DNA of 64,000 bases from Gnetum montanum (Eukaryota > Streptophyta > Gnetopsida > Gnetales > Gnetaceae). The stretch is taken from positions 80,584 to 144,583 of the forward strand of contig MNCI01036180.1 in NCBI GenBank assembly GCA_015680685.1, written 5' to 3'. A model generated the notes under the pieces. It was not told the origin of the DNA, made no database searches, and was given only the letters and a program-made list of their open reading frames with translations. The translations under genes and the position numbers were made by a program. Shown here in pieces: positions 1 through 11,245 of the stretch; position 1 is the first letter of the stretch; each line of letters begins with the position of its first letter.

Positions 1-336
1 TGCGTCACAACTGTTAATGCCCAGTGTACTTAACCTTCTCAGATCCCCAAGTGACTCGGGCAATGACACCATTGCTGGACAGCTGAAAATGAACAGGCTG
101 TGTAACCCTGTCAGACCTCCAAAAGTCTCTGGCAAGCGTTCCAATGCACGGCATTGGTGAAATTCGAGATGTTTCAACCCTTGTAACTGTCCAAAGCTAT
201 CCGGAATGATCTTCAAAGATGTGCATTTATGCAGATTCATACGAGTCAACTGTCTGAGCTTTCCCATCGATTCTGGAAGACTCTGAAGTTTTGTGCAATT
301 CTGTACAATAAGTTCTCTCAATTTTGATGGTGCCTC
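1..336 (-). CDS. TNL gene exon 5 (LRR region), partial at window edge
   Basis: Read on the minus strand, all 112 codons are open and encode leucine-rich repeats. Four repeats of about 24 residues are visible, with cores such as LRELIVQNCTKLQSLPES, LTRMNLHKCTSLKIIPDS and LHSLFIFSCPAMVSLPES. This is the plant-type LRR of TIR-NBS-LRR receptors, which contributes to recognition and autoinhibition. The exon starts after an ACAG acceptor at 337-340 in phase 0, which matches the phase 0 end of the exon at 13132, so the reading runs on as ...WEHPPQ/EAPSKLREL. It is the downstream part of the gene starting at 15849 and continues past the left edge. The alternative, a separate LRR gene fragment, is less likely because phase and product fit. 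Confidence 0.82.
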
Positions 337-345
337 CTGTCCGGT

Positions 346-379
346 ATTAGATTTTTGTCAGCATTAGATTTTTGTCAGC
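346..379. repeat. Perfect 17-bp tandem duplication at the intron 4 acceptor
   Basis: The 17-mer ATTAGATTTTTGTCAGC occurs twice in a row, 10 bp upstream (in gene sense) of the exon 5 start. It may be replication slippage or a trace of an excision. It sits where the branch point and pyrimidine tract of the intron would lie, and these are not obvious otherwise. Confidence 0.8.
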
Positions 380-3300
380 ATGGAATACCACATACAGGGT
401 TATTTTGTTAGAAAGAAATAACCAAAAATTTTGTTTTGGATTTTGACCTGAAATATAGTTAAAATTAAATTATGGTTTGGAGGCCTAGAAAAGTATAACC
501 AACACACTTCTAACGTTTTTTATTCTTAGTTATTATAAAATTGCTTTTAACTAATCATTCCTAAACAAATAAATACCTTTAAAGTTATTTTGTTTTACTT
601 GCTAAATGTTAATTACAATTAACTTAAAATAGTTGAAATTATCCATGTTATATAATACAAATAGTTTAGGATTGACCTAGGTAGATGGTCCAATTTGCAA
701 TACGAGAGAAAACCTATGGCATATATAATTCAAAGAGCAATTGAAAATGAGCACCACATATTCCTAGGATACCTTGTTTTAAAGGAAAGTTGCAACAAAT
801 TGTAAATTATAGTTAATAATTTAATTAACCTTTTTGCAATGGCACCAAGAAAACTTGGTAACCTTATTCAAGAAGTGTTTGCTACTCATCCTATGTTAAT
901 GTCAATTCTTGAGTGTTACATAATATAGTTTTTTAATAAATTTAATATTTTTCATAATGCTAAAACATCAGAAATTGAAGACTCAAAAAAACCATTTGGA
1001 GGTTTGACTATTTTGGTGTCAAATTATCTTCATCAAGAAGTTCAAATACAAAAGATAGAATATATTCACCATGTTTGATTAAAAATACTACAACAAAAAA
1101 TCTTTTTTATTTTTAGCTTTTTGGTACTTTGTATTATTGCACAATGCTGTTTAATTTTTAGCTTCAAGACAAAATTTTAAAAGTTCAATGCATTTTTATT
1201 TTGTTATAAGTTGATGGATGGATGCATATTATTTTAGCCCTAATTCATCTTTATTTTCTCTATTTTATTTCTTTTCTACCATGAGGAATGACTTTTCAAT
1301 GATCCTGAGTATGACCCCAATTGTTCTATACAAATTCAAAGGCCATACATGGATATAATGATTAGTCTTTCTGCAATAAAGTATTGATTATGAATTTTCT
1401 CCAACAATATCCATTGTTACCAAACTAGTTTTTGATATTAATTCATCAATTTAAGTCAACATTTTCATCATCAATTATTATTATTATCAACAATTTTAAT
1501 AGATTTCAATTTAGATCAAGATTTGCATCTTAACTTTTAGAATTTCATCACAATGAAGATCAAAAGTCATCATCTTCTTCTTCATTCAATTCCTATAAAA
1601 AATCAAAGTTAATTTGTTCACGCTACCACCTCAGTATCATTTACACCTCTAGGCAATGTTGATAGTCAAGGTTTTTTAGTCCATCACAACCACACACAAC
1701 TCATGGTATCTTCAATCAACAAGACCATAACTCATGGTTAGCTTGTAGTTAGCTCAAAAAATAAGGTAAAAACACGATGACTTTGGGCCAATTGTGCTAA
1801 GCCACCACTACTTGTGGTCCACTCATAAAATCCTCAAAACTTTATATATCTTTGTTTCTTACAAACAGTGACTCATGGTCATCTTGTGGTTAACAAACTA
1901 CAACTTGTGGTAAATCAAAAATTCATTTTTATACCAAAAATTTTCAAAATTTCAAACTTCACACATGTCATAAAAAAAACCTACACTTTACACCTAGAGA
2001 ATGTTGTTTATGCACTAGAAGGTTTATCATGGGATTTTATCAAAGAGGGAAATTTTATCTATGAGGGAATTTTAATTCTATAATGAGTTTTGATTAATTC
2101 TATGAGGGGATTTATCTATGACAACAATAAATATCCAAAATTAGATGGCTTCACTTTTGTAGGATGGCAATTGAGTATTGATTTTCTTCTTTGTAGCCCA
2201 AAGAATGTTGGCACCATTAAATGTTTTGAAGTAGGCAGAAAAAAGTAATTAAATCTTATCATCAACATTTATACTTCATGTTATTAATAAATAGACAACA
2301 TATTAGATATTCCAAAAGGTAAAATCACTTCAAAACAACTACAAAAATGAAGGAATATTTCCAAAATGAAATTTAGAAGATTTGAAATCCAAATGTGAGT
2401 CTTACAAAAACTCTAATCACAGGTTCCCATAGTATTTTCAAAGCCTAAAATGCAAACAATCAGCAATGGTTTAATGAAGAATGTAAAACAGCTATAATCT
2501 TATTGAAGACTCAAAAATTACCAAAGAATATCAAGTCATAAACATTTGATTTGAAACAAAGATAAACTAGATTTTTTATAAATGATAAAAAAGAAATGAA
2601 ATGTATTTTATATTTAATTTTGTAGATTTTTTGGATGTAAGAAGATTCAAATGTTTTCTTATTTTACAGATTTTTGGTATCCCAATATATTAAATGATGT
2701 GGGTTGCCCAAATGAGAAAAACTAAATTTTTTCTAATTTTCTAGTTGCAATGTCTTCTCTATTTGGATAAGTTTTGGGCTAATTTTAGGCTTGTTGGAAA
2801 GCTTGTTCTACAATCTATAAACCTATAAAATTTCAAATCAAATGAAAGTTATTTGATGATTCAAATCTATCCCAAGAAGGGGGACTTAAATAAAATTGTT
2901 CAACATCTAGAATAGAACTTGATGATTTGCACAATGAATATTTTTGCAATCAAAGAGAGTTATAGACTTAGTAAATACTTGATACAAAGCTCTTTCAACA
3001 ATCTACCTACCTAAAAAATTTGGAATTGATTTGAGTTGCTTTGATGGTTGACATATATTGCATAAGAGTAGTCCCAAATGTGATTATTCAACTTAGATTC
3101 ATGAATTGGTGGATATGATGAATTAATGATGGATGATGAAAGTTATTAGAGTGGAAAACTTCATAACATAACTATTTTATTACTGTAGCATCAAATTGCC
3201 TTAATGACATCAATTCCTTCACTTACAAACATGACTTGCCCACATATTTATAGCTAATTCATGGGGCCATAATAGAATATGATGGGACAAGCCAATTTTA

Positions 3301-3520
3301 TGAAAAATTGGGCTAGAAATTTAAGAGATGTGAGAGGTTGGGTTCATTCTCTTTTTACATCCTCTCATCAATATTTTAATAAAATAAAAATCAGTATGTC
3401 TTTTTTCTTGATGTGATGACAAAGTGCAAATTCAACCTTTTTTTCTCTCTAGATACATGGGACATGGCACACTATCTCTAAGACTTGCTTCTTTAGTGTA
3501 GAATGCATGATTTTTGTTAT
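380..3520. other. AT-rich intronic stretch, no gene recognised
   Basis: The sequence is strongly AT-rich with stops in all frames. A 71-codon open frame at 1868-2083 has no recognisable domain and lies in a region with recurring CTCATGGT and CTTGTGGT words, so I do not call it a gene. The left part of 3000-3520 could be 3' sequence of the adjoining copia remnant, but nothing diagnostic is visible. Confidence 0.5.
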
Positions 3521-3524
3521 CTTA

Positions 3525-3804
3525 TTGTCTTGATTCTTGAATCTTCTTGATGCCTATACCATGATAGAGGTACTCATTTTTGTAATTTAAAATAGATTTA
3601 GCCAATAAATCTACGAGTTGATTATGGGTTTGCACATGTTCAGGTTTGATGATTCCCTCCTTCATTTCTTGTTTGATGAATTAATACTTCATGTTTATGT
3701 GCTTTGATTTCTTATGTAGCACATGTCCGTTTAATAATTGGATGGCTACTATGTTATTACAAAATAATTTAATTGGAAGAATAACTTGAAATCCTATATG
3801 CACT
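3525..3804 (-). pseudogene. Ty1/copia RNase H fragment
   Basis: On the minus strand one frame reads ILPIKLFCNNIVAIQLL, then KSKHINMKY, a TAA stop, FIKQEMKEGIIKPEHVQ and THNQLVDLLAKSI. This is the C-terminal RNase H of plant Ty1/copia polyproteins, whose usual forms are LFCDNQAAI, RTKHIE and ADLLTK. The catalytic Asp of the FCDN motif is Asn and a stop breaks the frame. No RT or integrase is found upstream, so this is a truncated relic. It lies antisense to element A and in sense with the host TNL intron. Confidence 0.8.
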
Positions 3805-4094
3805 TTACATTTATGTTATTAGCACAGCAATTCATTTTGATCAATTAAGCAAATCATTAAATTACACAAGCACAACCACTTCAATCATGCGTGTAATGCT
3901 TGGTAACCCAATAACGATAGCATTTGGTAATCCAGCAGTGTTGCACTGGTTCAGGATGTGTACAGCAAGTGGGAATGGATGCTGGTGTTAGGATTAGTTA
4001 GAACTTAGTTAATGAGTAATTAAGTTAAATTAGTTACTTAGTTACCTCTCTCCTTCCCTACTAGCGTAGGACATAAAACCATAAAAGCTATAAA

Positions 4095-4905
4095 AATGAT
4101 TCGGAAACAAACAATGATAGTGGATGTGAGATATGTGAATATGACCATCCTAAGGGATGTTGCCCTATAATCTCACATCTGTAGGAGTCTGGGGTGTATG
4201 CACTCAACCCATGATTAAACAAAAGGCAAACACCTCGAAGGTTACCTTATCCTTAAGGTAACCCAAGGCTATTCCACCAACCCTTAACATATTATCCCAC
4301 TGGAACTCCACCACAACCGATTGAGCAATATCAACAATGGCAGCACCCACAATCATGGGGAATGCCACCACCAAGGCAATAGTATCCTTACCGGCAACCT
4401 GACCCATATGGATATTATGTACAACAGCCAATCTCCCCATGTGACTCTACTGGTCACGTCACTCCTCGACCTTACTACCAAGCCCATGAGTATTATGGGA
4501 CTCCCTCTTCTAGAGGCAATATTCCACAAGCATATTATCCTTCTCATCTGGCCACATCTCTTCCACCAATAGCTCTACTACCACCTACTCCTACGATGCA
4601 AGGTGAAATCCCTACCCAACTACAGCAACATAATGCCATGAGGGCTATTAACTCTCAACCTACTATTGTTTCCAACAACCACATAAAGAAAAGACCTTTC
4701 TTTAGAACCAAAAAACTAATCAAACCCTTGCAATCACAAGCAGCTGATTCCTTAGACGCCTCAGTATCAATCAAAACTTCAGAGCCCCCTTCAACCCAAT
4801 CGCCGCTCTCAATGCATATGATCATGCAAACACATGTCGTCACCGATTGGATCAAAGCTAGCCACCTTCCTAAGAAATTCTCTGATCTTAGAAGTCCTCA
4901 GATAT
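4095..4905 (+). pseudogene. Athila element A: gag C-terminus with zinc knuckle and Pro/Tyr/Gln-rich tail
   Basis: A knuckle CEICEYDHPKGCC starts at 4125 with spacing CX2CX3HX4C. It is followed by a proline-, tyrosine- and glutamine-rich tail and a short open frame (4596-4997) that runs into the protease. The same CxxCxYDHPK signature is found in elements D (21479) and G (minus strand near 63780), so the three belong to one gag family. The 5' part of gag and the 5' LTR of A are missing. Stops interrupt the frame. Role in the family: nucleocapsid and RNA packaging. Confidence 0.72.
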
Positions 4906-5260
4906 ACTTACAAATTGCTGAAAATGCACCATGCAAGGCTCTTTTGGATTTAGGTTCTGGTGTCATCTTGATTTCTCAAGAAATGTACAAGGTGTAGAAC
5001 CTACCTCCATTGAAAAAGAGAAACATCTATCTAGAGTTGGCTGACCAGTCCATCATTGTCCCATTGGGACTAGTGGAAGACATTGTTACCACTATTTGTG
5101 GGTGGTCGTACCTAGCTGAATTCCTAGTGATTTAGGTAAACAACTGTAAGGGGGACTTCCCAATCATAATGGGAAGAGCATGGCTAAGCACCATTGATGC
5201 ACAGCTAGGAATCCACGATCTTTCCCTAGAAATATCAAAGGAAAATACATTCAGAAAGAT
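4905..5260 (+). pseudogene. Athila element A: retropepsin domain
   Basis: The frame gives CKALLDLGSGVILISQEMY, the aspartic protease active site in the form LDLGS (D-x-G-S), followed after stops by IIMGRAWLSTIDAQLGI, the conserved region at the end of plant Ty3/gypsy proteases. Two in-frame TAG codons (at about 4996 and 5133) separate the pieces. The domain would process the gag-pol polyprotein; this copy is broken. Confidence 0.75.
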
Positions 5261-5815
5261 CGAGAAGAAAAAAGTTCCATGCATCGCATATAGTAACACA
5301 AGGTGTAATTGCGTGCAGAGGTCATGGTTTGTGCAAAGTTTAGCATTGCCTACATGCAGTCAATGTGCACAAGTGATTAACATACAAAGATGCCTATATG
5401 TAGCAGCCACACAACAGGAAGACACCCAGTGGTTGATAGCTAATTAAGAAAGTAGTTCACTCATATGCATGGAACCAAGTAAGGGTTTGACTTGTGCTTA
5501 CATCAATAGCATAGACGCATTAGAGCAAGTCCACTGCCAACTTCCAAGTCTTAACCTTGAAAATATCAACTGGGGGAAGTTGGAAATCTCTAAGAAATTT
5601 AAGTAGGAGCCCCTCGGGTTGAAACCATTACCCACTAGTATGGAATACACGTTCCTTAAAAATGGAAAACCAGTAATTTTCAATGCTAAGCTTGCTCCTC
5701 AATAGAAAGAAGAAAATGCTGAAGGTAATAAATAAATGGTCGAAAGCCTTCACTTGTTCATATCCCAAATTAACTTGAATAGATCCTAGGATATGCTAAC
5801 ATAAAATTTACACTG
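5260..5815 (+). pseudogene. Athila element A: protease-RT linker
   Basis: The linker reads as decayed polyprotein, including LICMEPSKGLTCAYI, VHCQLPSLNLENINWGKLEI and a TAG in FK-stop-EPL. Fragment F at 29787-30372 has the homologous stretch in the other orientation with the same TAG at the same place. No separate gene is present. Confidence 0.6.
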
Positions 5816-6690
5816 AGCCCTCCATGAAGCCTCGAAGACAACCGTAGAGGCGATTGAACCCTAAGCTGAAGCAAGTAGTTAAGGAAGAAATCGAACAGCT
5901 TCTCAAGGCTAGGCTCAAATACCCCATTGCTAATAGCAAATGGGAGGCAAATGGAGGATGTGCATAAATTTTAGGCTACTAAATATGGCAACATTCAAAC
6001 ATCACTTTCCATTACCATTTGTCAACCAAGTCTTAGACACCATCATAGGGCATCGCTATTACAGTTTTCTGGATGGATATAGCGGATATAACCAAATACA
6101 AATAGCCCCAGAAGACCAAGCCAAGACTACGTTCACCAATCCTTGGGGAGTGTTCACATATGAATAGATGTCATTTGGCTTGTGCAATGCCCCTACAACA
6201 TTTCAATGACTAGTTCTAAGCATATTCCAACAGTAGATAGAGAATGGCGTGAAGGTCTTTATGAATGACTTCTCCACTTATGGAGCAAACTTTGATCAAG
6301 CCTTAGACTAGTTGGAGCAAGTGTTAAAAAGATGTGTAGAAACCAATTTGAGGCTCAACTCGTAGAAAAGCCATTTGATGATCCAAGAAGGCGTAGTACT
6401 AGGGCACAAAATCTCACATATAGGGATAGAAATAGACCTTGAGAAAATCAAAATTATCCAAGGAATTACCCATCAACCGGAAACTGTCAAAGATATTCGA
6501 TCATTCCTTGGACATAGTGGCTACTATAGGAGATTTATTGAGAACTTTTCAAAGGTTTCCAAACCATTGGTGAAATTAATGAAAAAGGACATACATTTTG
6601 AGTGGACTAGGGAATGCGAATTAGCTTTCCAAACTCTGAAACAGAAGCTATTAGAAACACCCATTCTACAAGCTCCTAACTAGTCCAAAC
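5815..6690 (+). pseudogene. Athila element A: reverse transcriptase
   Basis: The order is KPRRQP and LKQVVKEEIEQLLKARLKYP, then GGKWRMCINFRLLN, HHFPLPFVNQVLDTI, FLDGYSGYNQIQIAPEDQAK, FGLCNAP, FMNDFSTYG and GVVLGHKIS, and last SFLGHSGYYRRFIENFSKV. The FxDDFS and LCNAP forms are those of the Athila lineage. The first catalytic Asp of the FMDD box is Asn. About 20 codons are missing before GGKW, and TAG stops interrupt the frame repeatedly. It is a dead copy. Confidence 0.85.
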
Positions 6691-7060
6691 CATTCCATAT
6701 CATGATTGACACATCCAACTATGATTTAGGAGTTGTACTTACATAGTTAGATGACTAGAAGCATCCTTATTACATCCACTTTGCAAGTAGAAGTATTGTT
6801 GGCGCACAACTTAACTACACTACCACAAAAAAAGAATTAATGGTTGTAGTGTTTGCACTAGAAAAGTTTAGACACTATGTATTGGTATATAAAGTATATA
6901 TACATATAGATCATAATGCAATCTGGTTCCTCATGAATAAGCCAATGGTAGCCCTCGTATCATACGATGGCTTGTAATCTTACAAGAGTTTGATTTAACG
7001 ATGATTGATCATAAGGGCACCAAGAATGTAGTTGCTGATCATTTATCTTAGTTGTGATGG
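6690..7060 (+). pseudogene. Athila element A: RNase H
   Basis: Recognisable pieces are HIMIDTSNYDLGVVL, KHPYYIHFASRSI, YTTTKKELMVVVFALEKFR and IHIDHNAIWFLM. These are the D, E and D regions of the Ty3/gypsy RNase H that removes template RNA. Stops TAG in T-stop-LDD-stop-KHPYY stand where Gln and Trp are usual. Confidence 0.8.
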
Positions 7061-7139
7061 GACAACAAAGAGGATGAGTATCCAATTTTTGATCATTTCC
7101 CTGATGAATTCCTCTTTGCTGGTGTAGTAGATAATTAAT

Positions 7140-8395
7140 CACCCATGGAGACAAATTGGTACAGTAACATTCTTACCTATTTCCTCACCCAACAAACACC
7201 ACAAGAGTTAAACCTTAAGAAGAAACAATAGTTTCTTCACTGAGTCAAGTACTTTATGGAGATCAATGGGAAACTTTACAAAGTGTGTCCCAATGGCTTG
7301 GTTTCATGGTGTGTTCCCAATATAGATCAACTGTGAGTTCTCCAAGACACTCATGAGGGTCCTTGTGGGGGTCATTACACTAGGAGATGAAAAGCCATCA
7401 AGATCTTTCTTGCAGGATATTATTGGCCTACATTATTTCGAGACGCCCATCATTTCGACCAATCTTATGAGCACTATCAACATGATGGGGGAATGACTGC
7501 TAGAATGGATGGTCTACAACAATGGATTCAACTTTTAGAACCCTTTGACATTTGGGGAATTGATTTTATGGGGTCGATTACATCAATGTCCAATGAAAAA
7601 GCTTATATTATTGTTGCCATTGATTACTTAACAAAATGGGCCGAAACAACTACTATTAAAGATTGCACATCATCTAAAACTACACAATTTGTTCAAAAAC
7701 AAATCATAAATAGGTTTGGTGTGCTGCATGCACTTATTTCAAACAATGATACACACTTCACAGGTGCAACTTTTTAGAAATTAATGCAACGCTTAGGGGT
7801 TGAGCATAAATTGACTACACCATACCACCCCTAAGCTAATGGTCAAGTAGAAGTCACCAACAGGGAGATTACGAAGATATTGACAAGAACCATTAGCAAG
7901 TTTAGGTGAGACTGGAGCACTAAACTAAACGATGCTCTTTGGGCATACCGCTCCACATGGAAACTCCCTACAGGCTACTCTCCCTATGAGTTAGTGTACG
8001 GTAAATTACCAATGCTTCCCATTCAAATTGAGCTCTGTACACTATCCACGACATGTGACCTCAACCTTGACCTTGATCTAGCATAGAAACAATGGTTAGT
8101 AATCCTTACCTTGCTAGATGAAAATTGATTAACTGCCCTGTCATCTAACGAATTGCACAAGGCCTTCAATAAACAATGTCATGATCTAAGAATTACAAAA
8201 GTTAAATATCAGCCAAGAGATAAGGTTCTTTACAAGAATACCACACATGTGCCATAATGTACTAAATTTCAAATACGATGGGAAGGATCTTATATTATTT
8301 ATGCAACTTTTCCTTCAAGGGCCATGCTAATATACAAACCTAAGATCCCAAATAAGAAACTTTTGATCAATGTGCAACAAACCAAACCTTTCTAG
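7140..8395 (+). pseudogene. Athila element A: integrase
   Basis: The zinc-binding part retains HEGPCGGHY, but its Cys pair is now SYEHYQ. The core has FDIWGIDFMGS (first Asp), ISNNDTHFTG (second Asp replaced by Asn) and GQVEVTNREITKIL (Glu). These are followed by LNDALWAYRSTWKLPTGYSP and YELVYGK, and a C-terminal part with PRDKVLYKN. Several TAG stops are present. The domain inserts the cDNA into the genome; this copy cannot work. Confidence 0.85.
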
Positions 8396-8425
8396 GAGCT
8401 TAGGATAGCTAGTACACATGCTACC

Positions 8426-9219
8426 TAATGAGTCACATTTTGGGCGACCGCGATATCGCATACGTGATATCGCAGCCCACCACTAGTTCTATAAATAAGA
8501 GGCAGCTCTCCCTTGTTTCTCAACTAAGTTTTTAGTCCTTTAGCAAAACTATGGTAGTTTTACCCCTCCAGAGATAGAATTATTTTCAGTGTATGCCTGC
8601 AGTGTGGTGATTGTAATTGTACGGCATTCTTTATTCGAGTGTGACGTACTTGACACGCACATGACCGAAAATAAAGATTGAGATTACTTCATCATTGTAG
8701 CATTCACTTTGTTTACTTATTTAATTAATTGTTATTTATTTCTTTCCTAGTTAATCTCTCTCACCCTCAAACTCACGTTAAAACATGGAATGAGTACGAC
8801 TTGATTACGATCATTTAAGTGTGACTACTTGGTAACCTAGTAGTGTACCTAGGATCTGCGCTTAGTAATCCCAGTTGTGGTCCTGCACGAAGTCCAATAT
8901 GTGTATGGATAATCAAGGAACGAATGTTCATCGCACTTAGGCTAGATTAGATTCTCTTACCCTTTCTCCCTTAGCTTAGATAATATTACTTTCCATTGCC
9001 TTTAGGAGTAGCATTAGATTAGAAACCCATCATACACCTCACTCTAGACTAAACCATACGTGACAAAGCTAATACTAGTCCAGGTGGGAAGACAACGAAC
9101 TGCAACCTAAGGCTAACTATCTAGATGACACAACTAGTCCGTCTCCGAAGTTCGACCGGATCACGCGTGTAACGCTCGTATTCATATGGTTGAGTGTAGG
9201 GGTACCTCTCCATTCATCA
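8426..9219 (+). mobile_element. Athila element A: LTR (about 794 bp)
   Basis: The segment starts near AATGAGTCACATTTTGG and ends CATTCATCA, followed one base later by a primer binding site. Central words such as GCATGCC, GTAATTGTACG, ATTCGAGTGTGACGTACTTG and AAATAAAGAT are shared with the LTRs of D and G. A TATA box is at 8490, and two near-identical palindromes, GCGATATCGC (8450) and GTGATATCGC (8464), lie upstream of it. It serves as the 3' LTR of the pol relic on its left, yet is followed by 5' internal sequence. Confidence 0.8.
8490..8498 (+). promoter_or_regulatory. LTR TATA box (element A)
   Basis: TATAAATAA precedes the R/U5-like part of the LTR, at the position matching the TATA boxes of both D LTRs and the G LTR. 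Confidence 0.6.
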
Positions 9220-9220
9220 T

Positions 9221-9240
9221 TGGCGCCGTTGCCAGGGACG
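9221..9240 (+). other. Primer binding site, tRNA-Asp type
   Basis: TGGCGCCGTTGCCAGGGACG follows the LTR end by one base. The first 13 bases match the complement of the plant tRNA-Asp 3' end, the usual primer of Athila elements (family knowledge). Confidence 0.75.
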
Positions 9241-9360
9241 ATGCTAGTTATATAGATTAGTTATATCATACAAGGTCATTGTAAAAGACTTAATGATATA
9301 TCTTTTAGAAAAAATATAATTATTAAAAGTCACACATAATTCACACACAACTTCACAACA

Positions 9361-9495
9361 ATGCCTCTCCTACAAGATTACAACAATGCCACACCTAGTG
9401 AGGAAGTTCATTGGAGAACCAACGAACTATATGACAATGAAGATTGGAGTACACAACCTAAAGTGAGAAAGAAAGTAGAGACTAGTTTGAGCCAT
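9361..9495 (+). pseudogene. Athila gag N-terminus remnant
   Basis: The frame begins MPLLQDYNNATPSEEVHWRT and continues NELYDNEDWSTQPKV. It is homologous to the gag starts of D (20700) and G (62259), which share the IHWRTN and DWS..P words. After about 45 codons the match stops and the open frame to 9792 codes unrelated sequence, so the gag is truncated here. Confidence 0.65.
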
Positions 9496-10980
9496 GTTGA
9501 TCTAGTGGCAACAAACATGAAAGGTCTTCCTTGTCACAAATTTATCATATTATTGAAATTAAATTCTATGATTGTTGAGGTCATAGTCTATCTTAAATTC
9601 ATCCTCAATTTCTTGGCAACTTGGGGCTCAAGAGTCATGTGGTGTACTCCAAAGAGTGATGCCATAGCAAGCTCTCCTTTCTCTCATGTTGTACATCAGC
9701 CACCCTTCATTCAATTGGAGTCAAAGCCTCCCCTTGATTCTAATGTTCAACTTCTATGCCTTTCTCAAATGCCTTGGCCCCTTCAACCATGAAAAAATTA
9801 TAAGTTGTCATGCCCATGAGCCTTGCTATTTTCTTCATCTTATGCATCTCTTTATGATGAGCCTACTACTACAAGAACTCGATTTTGTCATGGCACATTT
9901 TGCATTACAACATAGAGAATGCTATGGAGTAGGTTAGCTTTTTGTTAAGTAAAGGCTACCATCTTCCAATTTTCTATCTAAGGATGCTAACTACACACCC
10001 TTCTTAATGCATGCTTCTTCACAAAGGCTACTCTCCTACAACCCCTTATTTAAGGGTGTTGAACCTACCTTTACCACCACCTCATCTTTGCATGCTCTCT
10101 TAGCATTGTCCTACCTCCAACCCATGTTGATTTGCTTCAGCCTACACCTCCTCCAATCACCACCTACACATGCATAGCTAATCTAGCACCTACCCTTACC
10201 AAAGTCAATCTCTTGCTCCTCCAACTCACCCATTAACATCCCAAATGGCATCAAACTGACAAACCCCCTATTGTAATACCAACCTTATTCTAAAACTAAT
10301 CCCTTATCACTCCACCAAAACCACTACCCTCTTGCCCATAGAAATAAAATCTTCTAGCCCACACTTGTCCTCTTCCCAATCTCATGAAGGAACTACTAAC
10401 TAAACATCATTGCTACAATGCCTAGGTCATGAAGTTTTGGATGCTTGATAACACCATTGGCTCTTTTAGCTTGTAACAACCTTCTTAGCCTACCAATGCT
10501 CTTGTTTTCTTAAAAGATCAAATTGGGGTTACTCTTCACTCAAATGATATTGGAACTTATGACTACTTCTACTATATCTAACCCATTAATCTTTGAATGA
10601 TGACTACCTCAAATCAATAGCTTTCCTAAGATTATTGCTCCATGTAACTATATTGACACTAGCCATGCTCCATAGTCATTTTTATCTCTATTGTAGCTCT
10701 AGTTATTATATATCACCATGTCACCTACCATTCAATGAATGACCTATCTTTGGTTGCCTTTCTAGTACTAGAATTTTGTTTTTTAATTTTTACCTTTTAA
10801 ATTCTCAAATTAATATGTCATGCATACATTGATCTTGGTGGTCCTTTTTGCCTTGTAAATTTTCCCATGTTATTATCTTCTTGTTTGTCATTGCCAAGTA
10901 GCTCAATGTGCTTGGACCTTTTAGTCCAATTTTGTACATTTAATTCATTTAAAAATTTGGGTTTTTAGTTTTTTCTTAAA
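9496..10980. other. Unassigned intronic sequence, partly proline/histidine-rich
   Basis: The stretch is more C-rich than its neighbours (many CCTCC and CCACC words at 9690-10400), which might be a decayed proline-rich gag tail, but I cannot align it convincingly. Stops occur in all frames. No gene is called. Confidence 0.35.
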
Positions 10981-10984
10981 AAAG

Positions 10985-11245
10985 AAAGATTACCATTGGG
11001 TGCCCTGGTAGCATTTGTCTATAGAAAGGTCATAATTAGATCCTACATGATGTTAGGATCTCATTTCTATGTAAAAAGGTTACCATTGAGGTACTACCTC
11101 TTCCATGATACTATGGTGACATTTCTATACAAATGTCAGTATTGTGGTACTTACATGACATTATGGTTACATTTCTATGTAAAAATATCATCATTGAGGT
11201 TCTTCCATGGTACTAATGTGGCATTTCTATGTATAAAGGTCAATA
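10985..11245. repeat. Degenerate tandem repeat, unit about 50 bp
   Basis: At least five units end in a CATTTCTATGTAAAAAG-like word and begin with ACCATTG or a variant. The similarity accounts for the 107-codon frame here (10996-11319). Related words in inverted orientation (TTTGTAGAAATGTTACAAT at 11416; CATTTCTACAAATGTCACAAT at 11605) suggest the whole 10985-11630 block is one non-coding element, possibly a MITE. Confidence 0.6.

Noticed and set aside
1868-2083. 71-codon frame in the TNL intron
   Set aside because: There is no motif, AT-rich composition and repeated words; it is expected by chance.
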